Source of the DNA: Clostridiales bacterium
Lineage (GTDB): Bacteria; Bacillota; Clostridia; TANB77; SIG350
Length of the DNA: 64,000 nt
Reading direction: 5' to 3'
NCBI GenBank assembly: GCA_015056545.1
Contig: SVGE01000003.1
Location: forward strand, 1-64,000
Made by a program: the position numbers and the translations under genes. Positions 42,094-50,828 of this stretch are shown here, piece by piece (position 1 is the stretch's first letter; each line of letters starts with the position of its first letter). Below the pieces are notes generated by a model that was not told the origin of the DNA, made no database searches, and was given only the letters and a program-made list of their open reading frames with translations.

Positions 42094-43725
42094 TTAATAA
42101 ATTTTAATTTTTTGCAAAATTTTAATTAAATTGTTTCCACCAGGCAACATATAAAACTCTTCTTTATCTAAAATCTTTAGTAAAACAATTGCTATCGCAT
42201 ATGAAATAATGGCTAATCCAATTGCAATTAAAGTACCTATTTTCATACCTATCATATTTGCAAAAATATTATAACTACATATCGCTATTATGCCCATAAT
42301 TATATTTGCTATAACTGGTTTTATAAAATATTTTTTTACTTCCATTTTAAATGTGATATTTTTCTTTAATATACTAAAACTTATTACACATGCAATTAAT
42401 TGGCATATAACTGAAGATATTGCTGCACCATAAACATTAAATGTTGGATTATATATTAATACTATATTCAATATTAATTTTGCTATTCCACCAAAAACTA
42501 AAGCTATTGCTGGAACAAATACTTTCCCTAAGCCTTGAAGTGTTCCATTAAATGTTTGTGATAAAGCTGTAAATATTACAGCTATTGCGCTTATTTGCAA
42601 TAATAACGCTCCTTCAGGTGCGTTTGGAAATAATAAATTTAAAATTGGATCTGCTAATACTACCATTCCTACAACACTAGGTAATGCAATTAATATTGTT
42701 AATAAAGTAGAAAAAGTAAATCTTTTTTCAATCGTTTTATAATCTTTTTTTGCTAATGCTCCTGATATTGCTGGAATTAATGCTATAGAAAATGCAATAT
42801 TAAATCCTAAAGGTAAATTTGTTAACATATCTACTTTACCTGATAAAATACCATACCAATAATTTGCAATTTCATCAGTATATCCCATAGAAGCTTTTAA
42901 ACCTCTAATTACCGTTATACTATCAATATTTCTATTTATTGCACTAATAATTGACCCTAGTGAAATTGGAATAGATAACATTAATATTGATTTTACAATA
43001 CGTTTTACACTTATTTTTTTATTCTCTGTTTCAATATTATTTTCTCTAATATTTTTCCATATTTCTTTTTTTCTTTTTCTGTAAAATAGCATTAAATATA
43101 TAAAACTACTTATTGTTGCTAATGTTGTAGCAATACTTGAACCAGCAGCCATTATTTCAGGAACATTTCCTGTAAGTAAAACAACTATCGCTATTGTTAA
43201 TATACAATTAAATATTTGTTCTATCGTTTGTGATCTAGCTGTCGCTTTCATATTTTGCATTCCATTAAAATATCCCCTAATAACAGCTGAAAGACAAACA
43301 AATAATATTGCTGGTGCTAAACACATAATAGTATATTCAACACCTGGATTATCTAATATAACATTTCCAATAAAATTGGCACCTAAAAATAAAACTAATG
43401 AAAATGTTGTTCCTATTATTCCAAATAATATAAATGCCACTTTAAAAATTCTATGTGCACCTTTATAATCATTTTGAGCTATTTTTTCTGATACCATTTT
43501 AGATATTGCTCCTGGAATCCCCATTGAAGATATAGCTATAAGCAAAGTATAAATTTGATATCCAGCACTATAAAATCCATTTCCTTGGTCACCAAAACCT
43601 TCTATGTTTGTAATAACAAATCTATATATAAAACCTAGTATTTTTATAAATACTTGTGCTATTAATATTGTAAAAACACTTTTCATAAATGTTTGTTTCA
43701 TATTTGATTCTTTTGAATTTTCCAT
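42094..43725 (-). CDS. SpoVB/YabM-like lipid flippase
   Basis: A 543-residue MVF-family protein with ~14 membrane helices; opening FMKSVFTILIAQVFIKILGFIYRFVITNIEGFGDQGNGFYSAGYQIYTL and a conserved IRGYFNGMQNMKATARSQTIEQIFN segment are typical of the YabM/SpoVB group. It moves a lipid-linked envelope precursor. By position before hup-rqcP it corresponds to yabM, but the intervening mazG/yabN is missing. Paralogue of the protein at 944-2434. Confidence 0.9.
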   Translation of the reverse strand: MENSKESNMKQTFMKSVFTILIAQVFIKILGFIYRFVITNIEGFGDQGNGFYSAGYQIYTLLIAISSMGIPGAISKMVSEKIAQNDYKGAHRIFKVAFILFGIIGTTFSLVLFLGANFIGNVILDNPGVEYTIMCLAPAILFVCLSAVIRGYFNGMQNMKATARSQTIEQIFNCILTIAIVVLLTGNVPEIMAAGSSIATTLATISSFIYLMLFYRKRKKEIWKNIRENNIETENKKISVKRIVKSILMLSIPISLGSIISAINRNIDSITVIRGLKASMGYTDEIANYWYGILSGKVDMLTNLPLGFNIAFSIALIPAISGALAKKDYKTIEKRFTFSTLLTILIALPSVVGMVVLADPILNLLFPNAPEGALLLQISAIAVIFTALSQTFNGTLQGLGKVFVPAIALVFGGIAKLILNIVLIYNPTFNVYGAAISSVICQLIACVISFSILKKNITFKMEVKKYFIKPVIANIIMGIIAICSYNIFANMIGMKIGTLIAIGLAIISYAIAIVLLKILDKEEFYMLPGGNNLIKILQKIKIY

Positions 43726-43827
43726 AAATCCTCCTATATATTATTATGTATATAATATTTTGTTATTCTTATTCTTTCTTACTAAGTATATATTTTATAT
43801 ACCATATTTTCAAGTAAAATTAAAGAA

Positions 43828-43865
43828 AAAAATTACCAAAACCAAATAGTTTTGGTAATTTTATA
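43828..43865 (-). terminator. terminator of the coiled-coil gene
   Basis: AAAATTACCAAAAC / GTTTTGGTAATTTT stem directly after the stop at 43871. Confidence 0.8.
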
Positions 43866-43870
43866 TAATA

Positions 43871-45547
43871 TTAGTCATCAGAAATATCCATATCTTTTAC
43901 TGCTTTTGCTTTTTCTTGTGCATGTTCACTAATTACATTTTCTAAAGCATCTTTATCTCCTAAATTAACTTTTAATTTTTCTAAGAAAGAATTATTTCTT
44001 ATTTTATCTAATCTTTCTTTTCTGATTTCTTTTTGTATTTTTACACCTTCTTTTACATCAGCAATTGTTGTACCAGTTCTTATTAGATAATTTAATTTAC
44101 TCATATTATCATCTATATAATTTTCTAATTCAACATCATTTAAATCTGGGTACATTTCTTTTGCAAAAGCTTTTCTTTTTTGTTTAAAATCTTTTGAAAA
44201 ATATCTTTCTCTTAAGTTTTGGAAGAAACCTACTTTTTCACCAAAATGTCTTTCTGCTGGTTTTAAGCTACTAAATGTTGGATAATATGATGATGGTGTT
44301 TTAGTTACTGCTGTAGTAGTCACAGCACCGCTTCCTGCACCTTCTACACCTTTACCTTCTTCTCCTCTTTCTGGAGCTTTTGCAGTTCTTGCTGCTCTTC
44401 TTTCATCTATTAATTTTTGTTTTCTTTCTTTAACAACATTATCTACAACTTCTTCAATAGCTATATTATCTTTTCCACCATATTGTGAAATAATATTTTC
44501 TTTTATTTTCTTTTTAAAGCCTTCTTCATCTATTTTACTAGCCTTTTCTTCTAGGTCTTTAACTATTGCTAATTTTTTATCTATTTCTTCTTTTGCTTTT
44601 TCCTTTATATATTCTATATCATTTTCTTTTTCTGGCTCAATTTTTAGATTCTTTCTTACATTATTTATAATCTTATTATTTGCTTCTATTTTAGGTTGAT
44701 TTTCATTATATAAAGTATCTAATTTAGTTTCATCTAAATCTGTTATCCCTAATTCATTTAATCTTTTTTCTGCTTCAATAATTTTTTGTTTTCTTGTTTC
44801 TACACTTTTATCTATATTTTCATATCTTTTATTGTTTTCTTTTATTTGTTTTCTTTTTTCAGCAGCAATATTATTTGCTTCTTCCATTTTTTGAAGATTT
44901 TCATTAATAAGATTTTCTTTTTCATTTATTTGTTCTTGTATTTGTTTTTTCTCATCTTCAGATAAATTAGGATCATTTAATTTTTCTTCAAGTTCTCTCA
45001 TTTCTTTAGCTAATTGTATATTCTCGCTTCCTACTTCTTCTAATTCTTGAATTTCTTGCTCTAGTGCTTTATTTTCATTTTCTATATTATTTTTTTCTGC
45101 TTCTAAGCCTTCAAGTTGTTCTTTATATCTTTTTCTATCAGCTATTAATCTATTTATTTCTTCTATTCCTTTATTTTCTTCTAAAGCTTCTTCATATTTT
45201 TTATATTCTTCAATTTCTTCTTTATTTTGCTCAATTTCTATATTTAATTTTTCTTTTTGCTTAACAACAAAATCTTTAGCTTTATCATCATTTTCTAATG
45301 AACGTTCAACTAATGTTACTTCTATCTCTATTTGTATATCTTCTATTTGTTTAATAGCACTATCTATTTTTCTATTTAATTCATCAACTCTTTCAGCTGT
45401 TAATGGAATTACTTTTGTTTTTCCTTTTACTTCTTTTTCTTCTTGTCCAGCAAATAATACATCATTAATTTTTTCAATTCTTCTATTTAATTTTTCAATT
45501 TCTTGAATTTTCCCTTTTATATATTCTTGTATATTCTCTATAGCCAT
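43871..45547 (-). CDS. long coiled-coil protein, 558 aa
   Basis: This protein is not recognised. Residues ~1-390 are an almost continuous, highly charged heptad-like coiled coil (many Glu/Lys/Ile/Asn), and ~400-430 a Gly/Ala/Thr-rich hinge (EEGKGVEGAGSGAVTTTAVTK). A C-terminal globular-looking part follows (ERHFGEKVGFFQNLRERYFSKDF...; ~445-545). No signal peptide or membrane helix, so cytoplasmic. It follows the 63-aa gene by 11 bp. Could be a structural or filament-forming protein, but there is no direct evidence. Confidence 0.65.
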   Translation of the reverse strand: MAIENIQEYIKGKIQEIEKLNRRIEKINDVLFAGQEEKEVKGKTKVIPLTAERVDELNRKIDSAIKQIEDIQIEIEVTLVERSLENDDKAKDFVVKQKEKLNIEIEQNKEEIEEYKKYEEALEENKGIEEINRLIADRKRYKEQLEGLEAEKNNIENENKALEQEIQELEEVGSENIQLAKEMRELEEKLNDPNLSEDEKKQIQEQINEKENLINENLQKMEEANNIAAEKRKQIKENNKRYENIDKSVETRKQKIIEAEKRLNELGITDLDETKLDTLYNENQPKIEANNKIINNVRKNLKIEPEKENDIEYIKEKAKEEIDKKLAIVKDLEEKASKIDEEGFKKKIKENIISQYGGKDNIAIEEVVDNVVKERKQKLIDERRAARTAKAPERGEEGKGVEGAGSGAVTTTAVTKTPSSYYPTFSSLKPAERHFGEKVGFFQNLRERYFSKDFKQKRKAFAKEMYPDLNDVELENYIDDNMSKLNYLIRTGTTIADVKEGVKIQKEIRKERLDKIRNNSFLEKLKVNLGDKDALENVISEHAQEKAKAVKDMDISDD

Positions 45548-45558
45548 TTAAATCCCTC

Positions 45559-45750
45559 CTAATAATTATATAATAATTCTCTCATTTTTAATAAATTTTG
45601 TTTTGTTTGTTCTAATATTTCATATAATTTAACTAAATCTTCTGTAGAAGCATCTTTAATATTCATTTCTAAACTTAGAATATTATTTAGATCTAATGTT
45701 TCAAAATTTCTTAATTCTTCCAGCGTTTGTTCATAATTAATTATTTCCAT
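45559..45750 (-). CDS. small hypothetical protein, 63 aa
   Basis: A helical 63-residue protein (MEIINYEQTLEELRNFETLD, ending MRELLYNY). The charged-amphipathic pattern suggests a short coiled coil. GGAG-like sequence lies before the ATG. Placed 11 bp upstream of the long coiled-coil gene and probably co-translated as a partner. Family not recognised. Confidence 0.55.
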   Translation of the reverse strand: MEIINYEQTLEELRNFETLDLNNILSLEMNIKDASTEDLVKLYEILEQTKQNLLKMRELLYNY

Positions 45751-45927
45751 ATACCTTAACTATCCTTAGATAGTTTCCTCCTTTCAGTAAGATTTCTCAT
45801 TACTCCAATTTAATTATATCCTATTTGATTTTTTATATCAATATTTTTTTCATTTTTTATTTACTTTTTGCACTTTGTATAATACAATATATTTGTTAAA
45901 AAATATATAACTTACAGGAGGATAAAT

Positions 45928-46389
45928 TTGCAAAATATAGATTATGAAATAATAACTAATAATGTTGAAGAAACTATTAGTTTAGGTAAAAAAATAGCTA
46001 AATATTTAAATATTGGAGATATATTAATTTTAAGTGGCGATTTAGGAAGTGGAAAAACATATTTTACAAAAGGAATTCTACAAAATTTTTGTGAAATAGA
46101 TGAAGTTTGTAGTCCAACATTTACTATTGTAAATGAATATTCCACTACTCCACCAATTTATCATTTTGATGTATATAGGCTAAAAGATTCTTTTGAATTC
46201 TTAAATATTGGTGGTGAAGAATATTTATATAATGGTATTTGTGTAATTGAATGGGGTGAAACCATTTTAGATGTTTTGCCTAATGAATATTTACATATAC
46301 AAATTACTAAATTAGACGAAAATTTACGTAAAATCACTTTTTCAGCAAAAAGTGATAGATTTAAAGAAATATTAAAGGAGGTGTTTTAA
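45928..46389 (+). CDS. tsaE: tRNA threonylcarbamoyladenosine biosynthesis ATPase TsaE
   Basis: A 153-residue P-loop ATPase with LSGDLGSGKTYFTKGI (Walker A, residues ~34-49), SPTFTIVNEY, HFDVYRL and VIEWGE motifs. TsaE energises the TsaBD complex for t6A37 formation in ANN-decoding tRNAs. Start is TTG with ACAGGAGG upstream. The last base of the stop overlaps the tsaB start, so the two are coupled. Confidence 0.96.
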   Translation: MQNIDYEIITNNVEETISLGKKIAKYLNIGDILILSGDLGSGKTYFTKGILQNFCEIDEVCSPTFTIVNEYSTTPPIYHFDVYRLKDSFEFLNIGGEEYLYNGICVIEWGETILDVLPNEYLHIQITKLDENLRKITFSAKSDRFKEILKEVF

Positions 46390-47081
46390 TGTATATTCTA
46401 GCAGTTGATTCTTCATCTGAAATATTATCTGTTTGCGTAAATAAAGATGATATTTGTTTAGGGGAATATACAATAAAAAATTTAAAAACACATTCTCCTA
46501 AAATTCTACCAATGATAGATGAATTACTAAAAAACATAGATTTAACTATTCAAGATATTGACGTTTTTGCTTGTTCAATTGGACCTGGTTCTTTTACTGG
46601 GCTTAGAATAAGTTTATCTGTTTTAAAATCAATGGCACAAGCATTAAATAAACCTATTATTGGTGTTGAAACACTTTTAAGTTTAGCAAATAATGTTTAT
46701 CCAATAAATTCAGATTATGTTATTTGTCCAATACTTGATGCTAAAAATAATAATACATATTCTGCTTTGCTTGACAAAGATTTTAATATAATTGAAGATT
46801 ATTCAGCATTAACAATTGATGAATTAATTAAAATTTGCAAAAAACAAACTAAACCAATATATTTTATTGGAAATGGTGCAATAATATATAAAGATGTAAT
46901 TGAAAAAGAAATAAAAAGTAAAAATATATTAAGCTTAACACCTTGTGATTTGAATTCAAAAAATGTAGCAATTTGTGCATATAAAAAATATTTAAATAAT
47001 AAAATTGATGATGTTTTTTCATTAGCACCTATGTATTTAAAATCATCATCTGCTGAAAGAGCGTGCACAAATGAGAAATAA
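46389..47081 (+). CDS. tsaB: tRNA threonylcarbamoyladenosine biosynthesis protein TsaB
   Basis: A 230-residue TsaB: MYILAVDSSSEILSVCV opening, LPMIDELL, FACSIGPGSFTGLRISLSVLKSMAQALNKPIIGVETL and PILDAKNNNTYSAL. Inactive Kae1-like scaffold that binds TsaD and TsaE. tsaD itself is not in the window. Overlaps rimI by 11 nt. Confidence 0.96.
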   Translation: MYILAVDSSSEILSVCVNKDDICLGEYTIKNLKTHSPKILPMIDELLKNIDLTIQDIDVFACSIGPGSFTGLRISLSVLKSMAQALNKPIIGVETLLSLANNVYPINSDYVICPILDAKNNNTYSALLDKDFNIIEDYSALTIDELIKICKKQTKPIYFIGNGAIIYKDVIEKEIKSKNILSLTPCDLNSKNVAICAYKKYLNNKIDDVFSLAPMYLKSSSAERACTNEK

Positions 47082-47550
47082 TAAATATATTTTTGAATTA
47101 TTAAAAAAAGATAATATAAATTATGAAAAATATGTTAAATATATTTCAGATAATTTATCTACTAAATTTGAATCTAGTTGGAGTATAGATGAATTTAATT
47201 CAGTTATAAACTTAGATAATACATATTTAATTTTATGTTTTAATAATGAATTAATTATTGGATATATATGTTTTTCTAATTTAATTGATGAAATGGAAAT
47301 TTTAAATATTTCAGTAAATACTGAATATAGAAAAAAAGGAATTGGTTACAAATTAATAGAATTAGCTTTTGACTTTTCTAAAAATAATAATTGCAAAACA
47401 TGTATGTTAGAAGTTAATGTTAATAATACAAAAGCTATTAATTTATATACAAAATTAGGTTTTAACAATATCCATACAAGAAAAGGATATTATCTTAATA
47501 AAAAAACTAACACTAAAGAAGATGCATATATTATGACTAAAAATTTATAG
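47071..47550 (+). CDS. rimI: ribosomal protein S18-alanine N-acetyltransferase-like GNAT enzyme
   Basis: A 159-residue GNAT acetyltransferase. NISVNTEYRKKGIGYKLIELAFDFS (acetyl-CoA pyrophosphate loop R/Q-x-x-G-x-G/A) and LEVNVNNTKAINLYTKLGFNNIHTRKGYY are present. Position after tsaB is the conserved place of RimI in Firmicutes. N-acetylates ribosomal protein S18 N-terminus (family function). Confidence 0.93.
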   Translation: MRNNKYIFELLKKDNINYEKYVKYISDNLSTKFESSWSIDEFNSVINLDNTYLILCFNNELIIGYICFSNLIDEMEILNISVNTEYRKKGIGYKLIELAFDFSKNNNCKTCMLEVNVNNTKAINLYTKLGFNNIHTRKGYYLNKKTNTKEDAYIMTKNL

Positions 47551-47560
47551 GAGGGTATAT

Positions 47561-49951
47561 ATGATAAGAAACAAAGAGCTAAAATATACTATGTTGAAAA
47601 AGGAATGTAATAGTTCTAATTTCAATTTTAAAACTACAAAAGAAATAGGAAAAATGCAAGGAGTTATAGGACAAGAAAGAGGAATAAAAGCACTAGAATT
47701 TGGACTAAATGTTACAACAGATGGATATAACATTTATGTAGAAGGACCTAGTGGTATTGGTAAAACTTCATATTGTATAAATGCTGTATCTGAAAAAGCT
47801 AAAAAAATGGATGTACCAAATGACTGGTGTTATGTGTATAATTTCGATAATACTAATGAACCTGTAGCCATTTCTCTACCAGCTGGTGATGGAAAAACAT
47901 TTAAACAAGATATGGCTAATTTTATAAAAACAATAAAAAAAGAAATAGATAAAACTTTTAATAATGATGATTATGAAAAAGAAAAAGCTTTAATTGAACA
48001 AGAATTTGAGAAAAAGAAAACTGTACTTTTAAATTCATTAAATAGTGAAGCTACACAGCATGGTTTTGAAGTTAAAAACTCACCTAATGGACTATATTTC
48101 TTACCTGTTTATGAAGGTAAAACATTAAGTGAAGAAGAATTTAATGAACTTCCTAAAACAATACAAAATGAATTTGAAGCTAAATCTAAACTTCTTGAAA
48201 AACGTACTTTAGAAGTTATTAAAGTTATTAAAGAGATAGAAAGTTCACTTCAAAAAAGAATTTCATCTTGGGAAAATAATATTGCTCTACTTACAATTAG
48301 CTTACATGTAAATGATTTAAAAAATAAATATAAAAAAGAAAAGAAAATACAAAAATTCTTAGATGATGTTAGAAAAGATATTTTATCTAATATAGATAGT
48401 TTTATTCATAAACCAGATAATACTCAAAATCCAGGACAACCTAAAATTGAATTAATGAAACCATGGGAAAAATATGAAGTAAACCTATTTATAGATAATT
48501 CAGGATTAGATGGTGCACCAGTTATAGCAGATTCTAACCCAACATATTTTAATTTATTTGGTAAATTAGAATATGAAAATGTTTTTGGTAATCTTAGAAC
48601 AGATTATAGAATGCTTAAACCTGGTAATATTCATAAAGCAAATGGTGGTTATTTAATAGTTCAAGCTCGTGACCTTTTATCTTCTGTTCAAATGTGGGAA
48701 ACATTTAAAAGAATGATTAGAACTAAACAAATATTTATTGATGCAAACCCTAATGCTAATAATGGAAGTGTTACAATAATAGGTGTTAAACCTGAATCTA
48801 TTCCTTTAAATTTAAAAGTTATTATGTTAGGAACTTCTGAAATTTATCATCAATTATTGACACTTGATGAAGATTTTAGAAAATTATTTAAAATAAAAGT
48901 TGAATTTGAAGAAGAAGCTCCAAGAAATGACCAAAATATTAATAGAACAATTCAGTTTATTTCTGAATATTGTGAAAGAGAAAAGTTACCACACTTTACT
49001 CCACCTGCAGTTGCTAAATTAATTGAATATTCATCTAGATTAGTAGATAATCAAAACAAATTAACTACTCAATTAAATGAATTACTGCAAATTATTAGCG
49101 AAGCTGCTATATGGGCTAAAATGGATAAAAAAAGAACTGTTACAACTGAATATGTAAATAAAGCTATTCATGAAAGATTAGTTCGTGTTAGTAAATATGA
49201 TTATAGAATGCAAGAAATGATGATGAATGATACTATTTTAATTGACACACAAGGTTTTAAAGTTGGTCAAATTAATGGTTTATCTGTTTTATCTATTGGA
49301 GATATTTCTTTTGGTAAACCATCTAAAATAACTGCAAATACGTTCATTGGTAAAAGTGGAATTATAAATGTTGAAAGAGAAGTTGAAATGAGCGGATGTT
49401 CACATTCTAAAGGTGTATACATTATTTCTGCATACCTAGGTGAAAAATTTGCACAAGAAATACCTCTTGCATTAAATGCTAGTATTTGTTTTGAACAAGT
49501 ATATAGTGGGGTTGATGGAGATAGTGCTTCAAGTACAGAATTATATGCTATTCTTTCTAGTTTAGCAGAAATACCAATAAATCAATCAATTGCTGTTACA
49601 GGTTCTGTAAACCAAAAAGGTGAAATACAACCAATTGGTGGTGTTACAGAAAAAATTGAAGGTTTCTTTAATCTATGTAAAGAACGTGGTTTAACTGGCC
49701 AGCAAGGTGTTATGATACCACATCAAAATATTAAAAATTTAAACTTAAATGATGAAGTTGTTGAAGCTGTTAAAGAAGAACAATTCCATATATATGCTAT
49801 AAAAACTATTGAGGAAGGTATTGAAATATTAACAGGTGTACCTGCAGGTAAGAAAAATAAAGAAGGAAATTATCCATCTGGTACAATAAATAATTTAGTT
49901 TATGAAAAGCTAAAAAAATATGCAATAAATAGCAAAGAATTTGAAAAATAA
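47561..49951 (+). CDS. Lon-family ATP-dependent protease (AAA_32 type)
   Basis: A 796-residue Lon-like protease. Walker A GPSGIGKT is at residues 62-69, with a coiled middle region (~145-260) and the AAA_32-type core. The S16 protease domain is at ~575-780: catalytic Ser655 in GDSASST and Lys698 in GGVTEK, 43 apart as in Lon (S679/K722 in E. coli). Belongs to the LonB/uncharacterised-Lon branch rather than classical LonA: no LAN domain. Last gene of the tsaE operon, 10 bp after rimI. Likely protein quality control or sporulation-related proteolysis. Confidence 0.92.
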   Translation: MIRNKELKYTMLKKECNSSNFNFKTTKEIGKMQGVIGQERGIKALEFGLNVTTDGYNIYVEGPSGIGKTSYCINAVSEKAKKMDVPNDWCYVYNFDNTNEPVAISLPAGDGKTFKQDMANFIKTIKKEIDKTFNNDDYEKEKALIEQEFEKKKTVLLNSLNSEATQHGFEVKNSPNGLYFLPVYEGKTLSEEEFNELPKTIQNEFEAKSKLLEKRTLEVIKVIKEIESSLQKRISSWENNIALLTISLHVNDLKNKYKKEKKIQKFLDDVRKDILSNIDSFIHKPDNTQNPGQPKIELMKPWEKYEVNLFIDNSGLDGAPVIADSNPTYFNLFGKLEYENVFGNLRTDYRMLKPGNIHKANGGYLIVQARDLLSSVQMWETFKRMIRTKQIFIDANPNANNGSVTIIGVKPESIPLNLKVIMLGTSEIYHQLLTLDEDFRKLFKIKVEFEEEAPRNDQNINRTIQFISEYCEREKLPHFTPPAVAKLIEYSSRLVDNQNKLTTQLNELLQIISEAAIWAKMDKKRTVTTEYVNKAIHERLVRVSKYDYRMQEMMMNDTILIDTQGFKVGQINGLSVLSIGDISFGKPSKITANTFIGKSGIINVEREVEMSGCSHSKGVYIISAYLGEKFAQEIPLALNASICFEQVYSGVDGDSASSTELYAILSSLAEIPINQSIAVTGSVNQKGEIQPIGGVTEKIEGFFNLCKERGLTGQQGVMIPHQNIKNLNLNDEVVEAVKEEQFHIYAIKTIEEGIEILTGVPAGKKNKEGNYPSGTINNLVYEKLKKYAINSKEFEK

Positions 49952-49954
49952 CAA

Positions 49955-49990
49955 CCAAAAAGTCAGGATAAAAAAATCCTGACTTTTTAT
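49955..49990. terminator. bidirectional terminator
   Basis: AAAAAGTCAGGAT / ATCCTGACTTTTT stem between the Lon-like gene and the GreA-like gene. Confidence 0.85.
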
Positions 49991-49991
49991 T

Positions 49992-50459
49992 TTAAAGAGA
50001 TACTTCTAATATCTTTATTATAGAACCTCTGAAAGGAAATGAATCTCCAACTTTTCTGCCTATAAGTTCTGTACTCATTGGAGCATTACATGATAATATC
50101 TTATTATATATATCCCCTTCATTTGTTCCTAATATCTGATATTCTTCAATTTCTCCATCATCTTCAATCTTAACTTTGCAACCAATTATAACTGTTACTG
50201 AATCGAAGTTTTTGTATTGTTCCATTTCTTCAATAATAACAGTGTTAAGATATTTAGACTGCTCTCTTTTTTGCCTATCATAGGTTTCCATTATTCTTGC
50301 TCTTTCCTGCAAAAAAAATGGGTTTTCTTCAAGAATACGGTTTCCACCGCTTTCAACACTCTCTGCCAGACTTTTTAATTCTTTTCTCATCTGTTCATCG
50401 AGTTTTAAAAGATAATTAGCATTTGCGCGACTTACATAACATAAATCCATTTTTCTCAT
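49992..50459 (-). CDS. GreA/GreB-like transcript cleavage factor-related protein
   Basis: A 155-residue protein. The C-terminal half (~80-155) matches the GreA/GreB C-terminal domain: DSVTVIIGCKVKI, YQILGTNEGDIYNKILSCNAPMSTELIGRKVGDSFPF. The N-terminal half is a helical coiled-coil, but unlike GreA it begins MRKMDLCYVSRANANYL; I see no clear tip acidic pair. It may be a Gre-like factor acting on RNA polymerase. Start may be the ATG at 50459 or at 50450; the RBS GGGAG sits 1-2 nt from the first and ~10 nt from the second. Confidence 0.8.
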   Translation of the reverse strand: MRKMDLCYVSRANANYLLKLDEQMRKELKSLAESVESGGNRILEENPFFLQERARIMETYDRQKREQSKYLNTVIIEEMEQYKNFDSVTVIIGCKVKIEDDGEIEEYQILGTNEGDIYNKILSCNAPMSTELIGRKVGDSFPFRGSIIKILEVSL

Positions 50460-50597
50460 TCTCCCTAATCTTATATTCCCTACAACAAATTTGTAAGGTA
50501 ACTTACTTAAGCCCTCATGTTAGTCACTACTTCATTTTTTTGTCCTCCATCAAATATAAAATCTAATGTTATATAAAAATATTATAAACACGTATCT

Positions 50598-50626
50598 ATT
50601 ATACGTAATTATGTTAAGTTTGTCAA
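50598..50626 (-). promoter_or_regulatory. consensus sigma-A promoter for the GreA-like gene
   Basis: Minus strand TTGACA (50621-50626), 17-bp spacer, TATAAT (50598-50603): both boxes perfect. The ~130-nt leader contains, 7 nt after a GGAGG site, the two-codon ORF ATG-AAG-TAG (50535-50527), then a small GTAAG/CTTAC hairpin. Confidence 0.75.
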
Positions 50627-50649
50627 TATAGTTTACATATAAAGTAGAA

Positions 50650-50721
50650 ATAAAAAGAAAAGTACTTGCTATTATTTCTAATAACAAGTACTTTTACAGC
50701 AACAGTGATAGTTACACTTAT
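50650..50721 (-). ncRNA. candidate small RNA, copy 1
   Basis: A self-contained unit on the minus strand: promoter TTGAAA (50750-50755), 16-bp spacer, TATAAT (50728-50733), expected start near 50721. The body contains ACTATCACTGTTGC and ends with an intrinsic terminator with arms AAAAGTACTTG and CAAGTACTTTT (50695-50685 and 50668-50658), then CTTTTT. Size ~72 nt. No ORF. Near-identical copies are at 52395-52465 and 53595-53665. Lies after the prepilin-like gene. Confidence 0.6.
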
Positions 50722-50780
50722 GTTTATATTATAAACTCAAAATATATTTTTTCAACACTTTTCACAAATTTTTCACTTTA
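50658..50780 (-). repeat. ~125-bp dispersed repeat, copy 1
   Basis: The conserved block runs from the terminator stem to beyond the -35 box, including AAGTGAAAAATTTGTGAAAA upstream of it. Copies 2 (52402-52526) and 3 (53602-53725) share the same order and orientation. Confidence 0.85.
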
Positions 50781-50828
50781 ATATACATAGTAGAAATATG
50801 ATGTAAAAGCATTTTATTTTATACTTTA

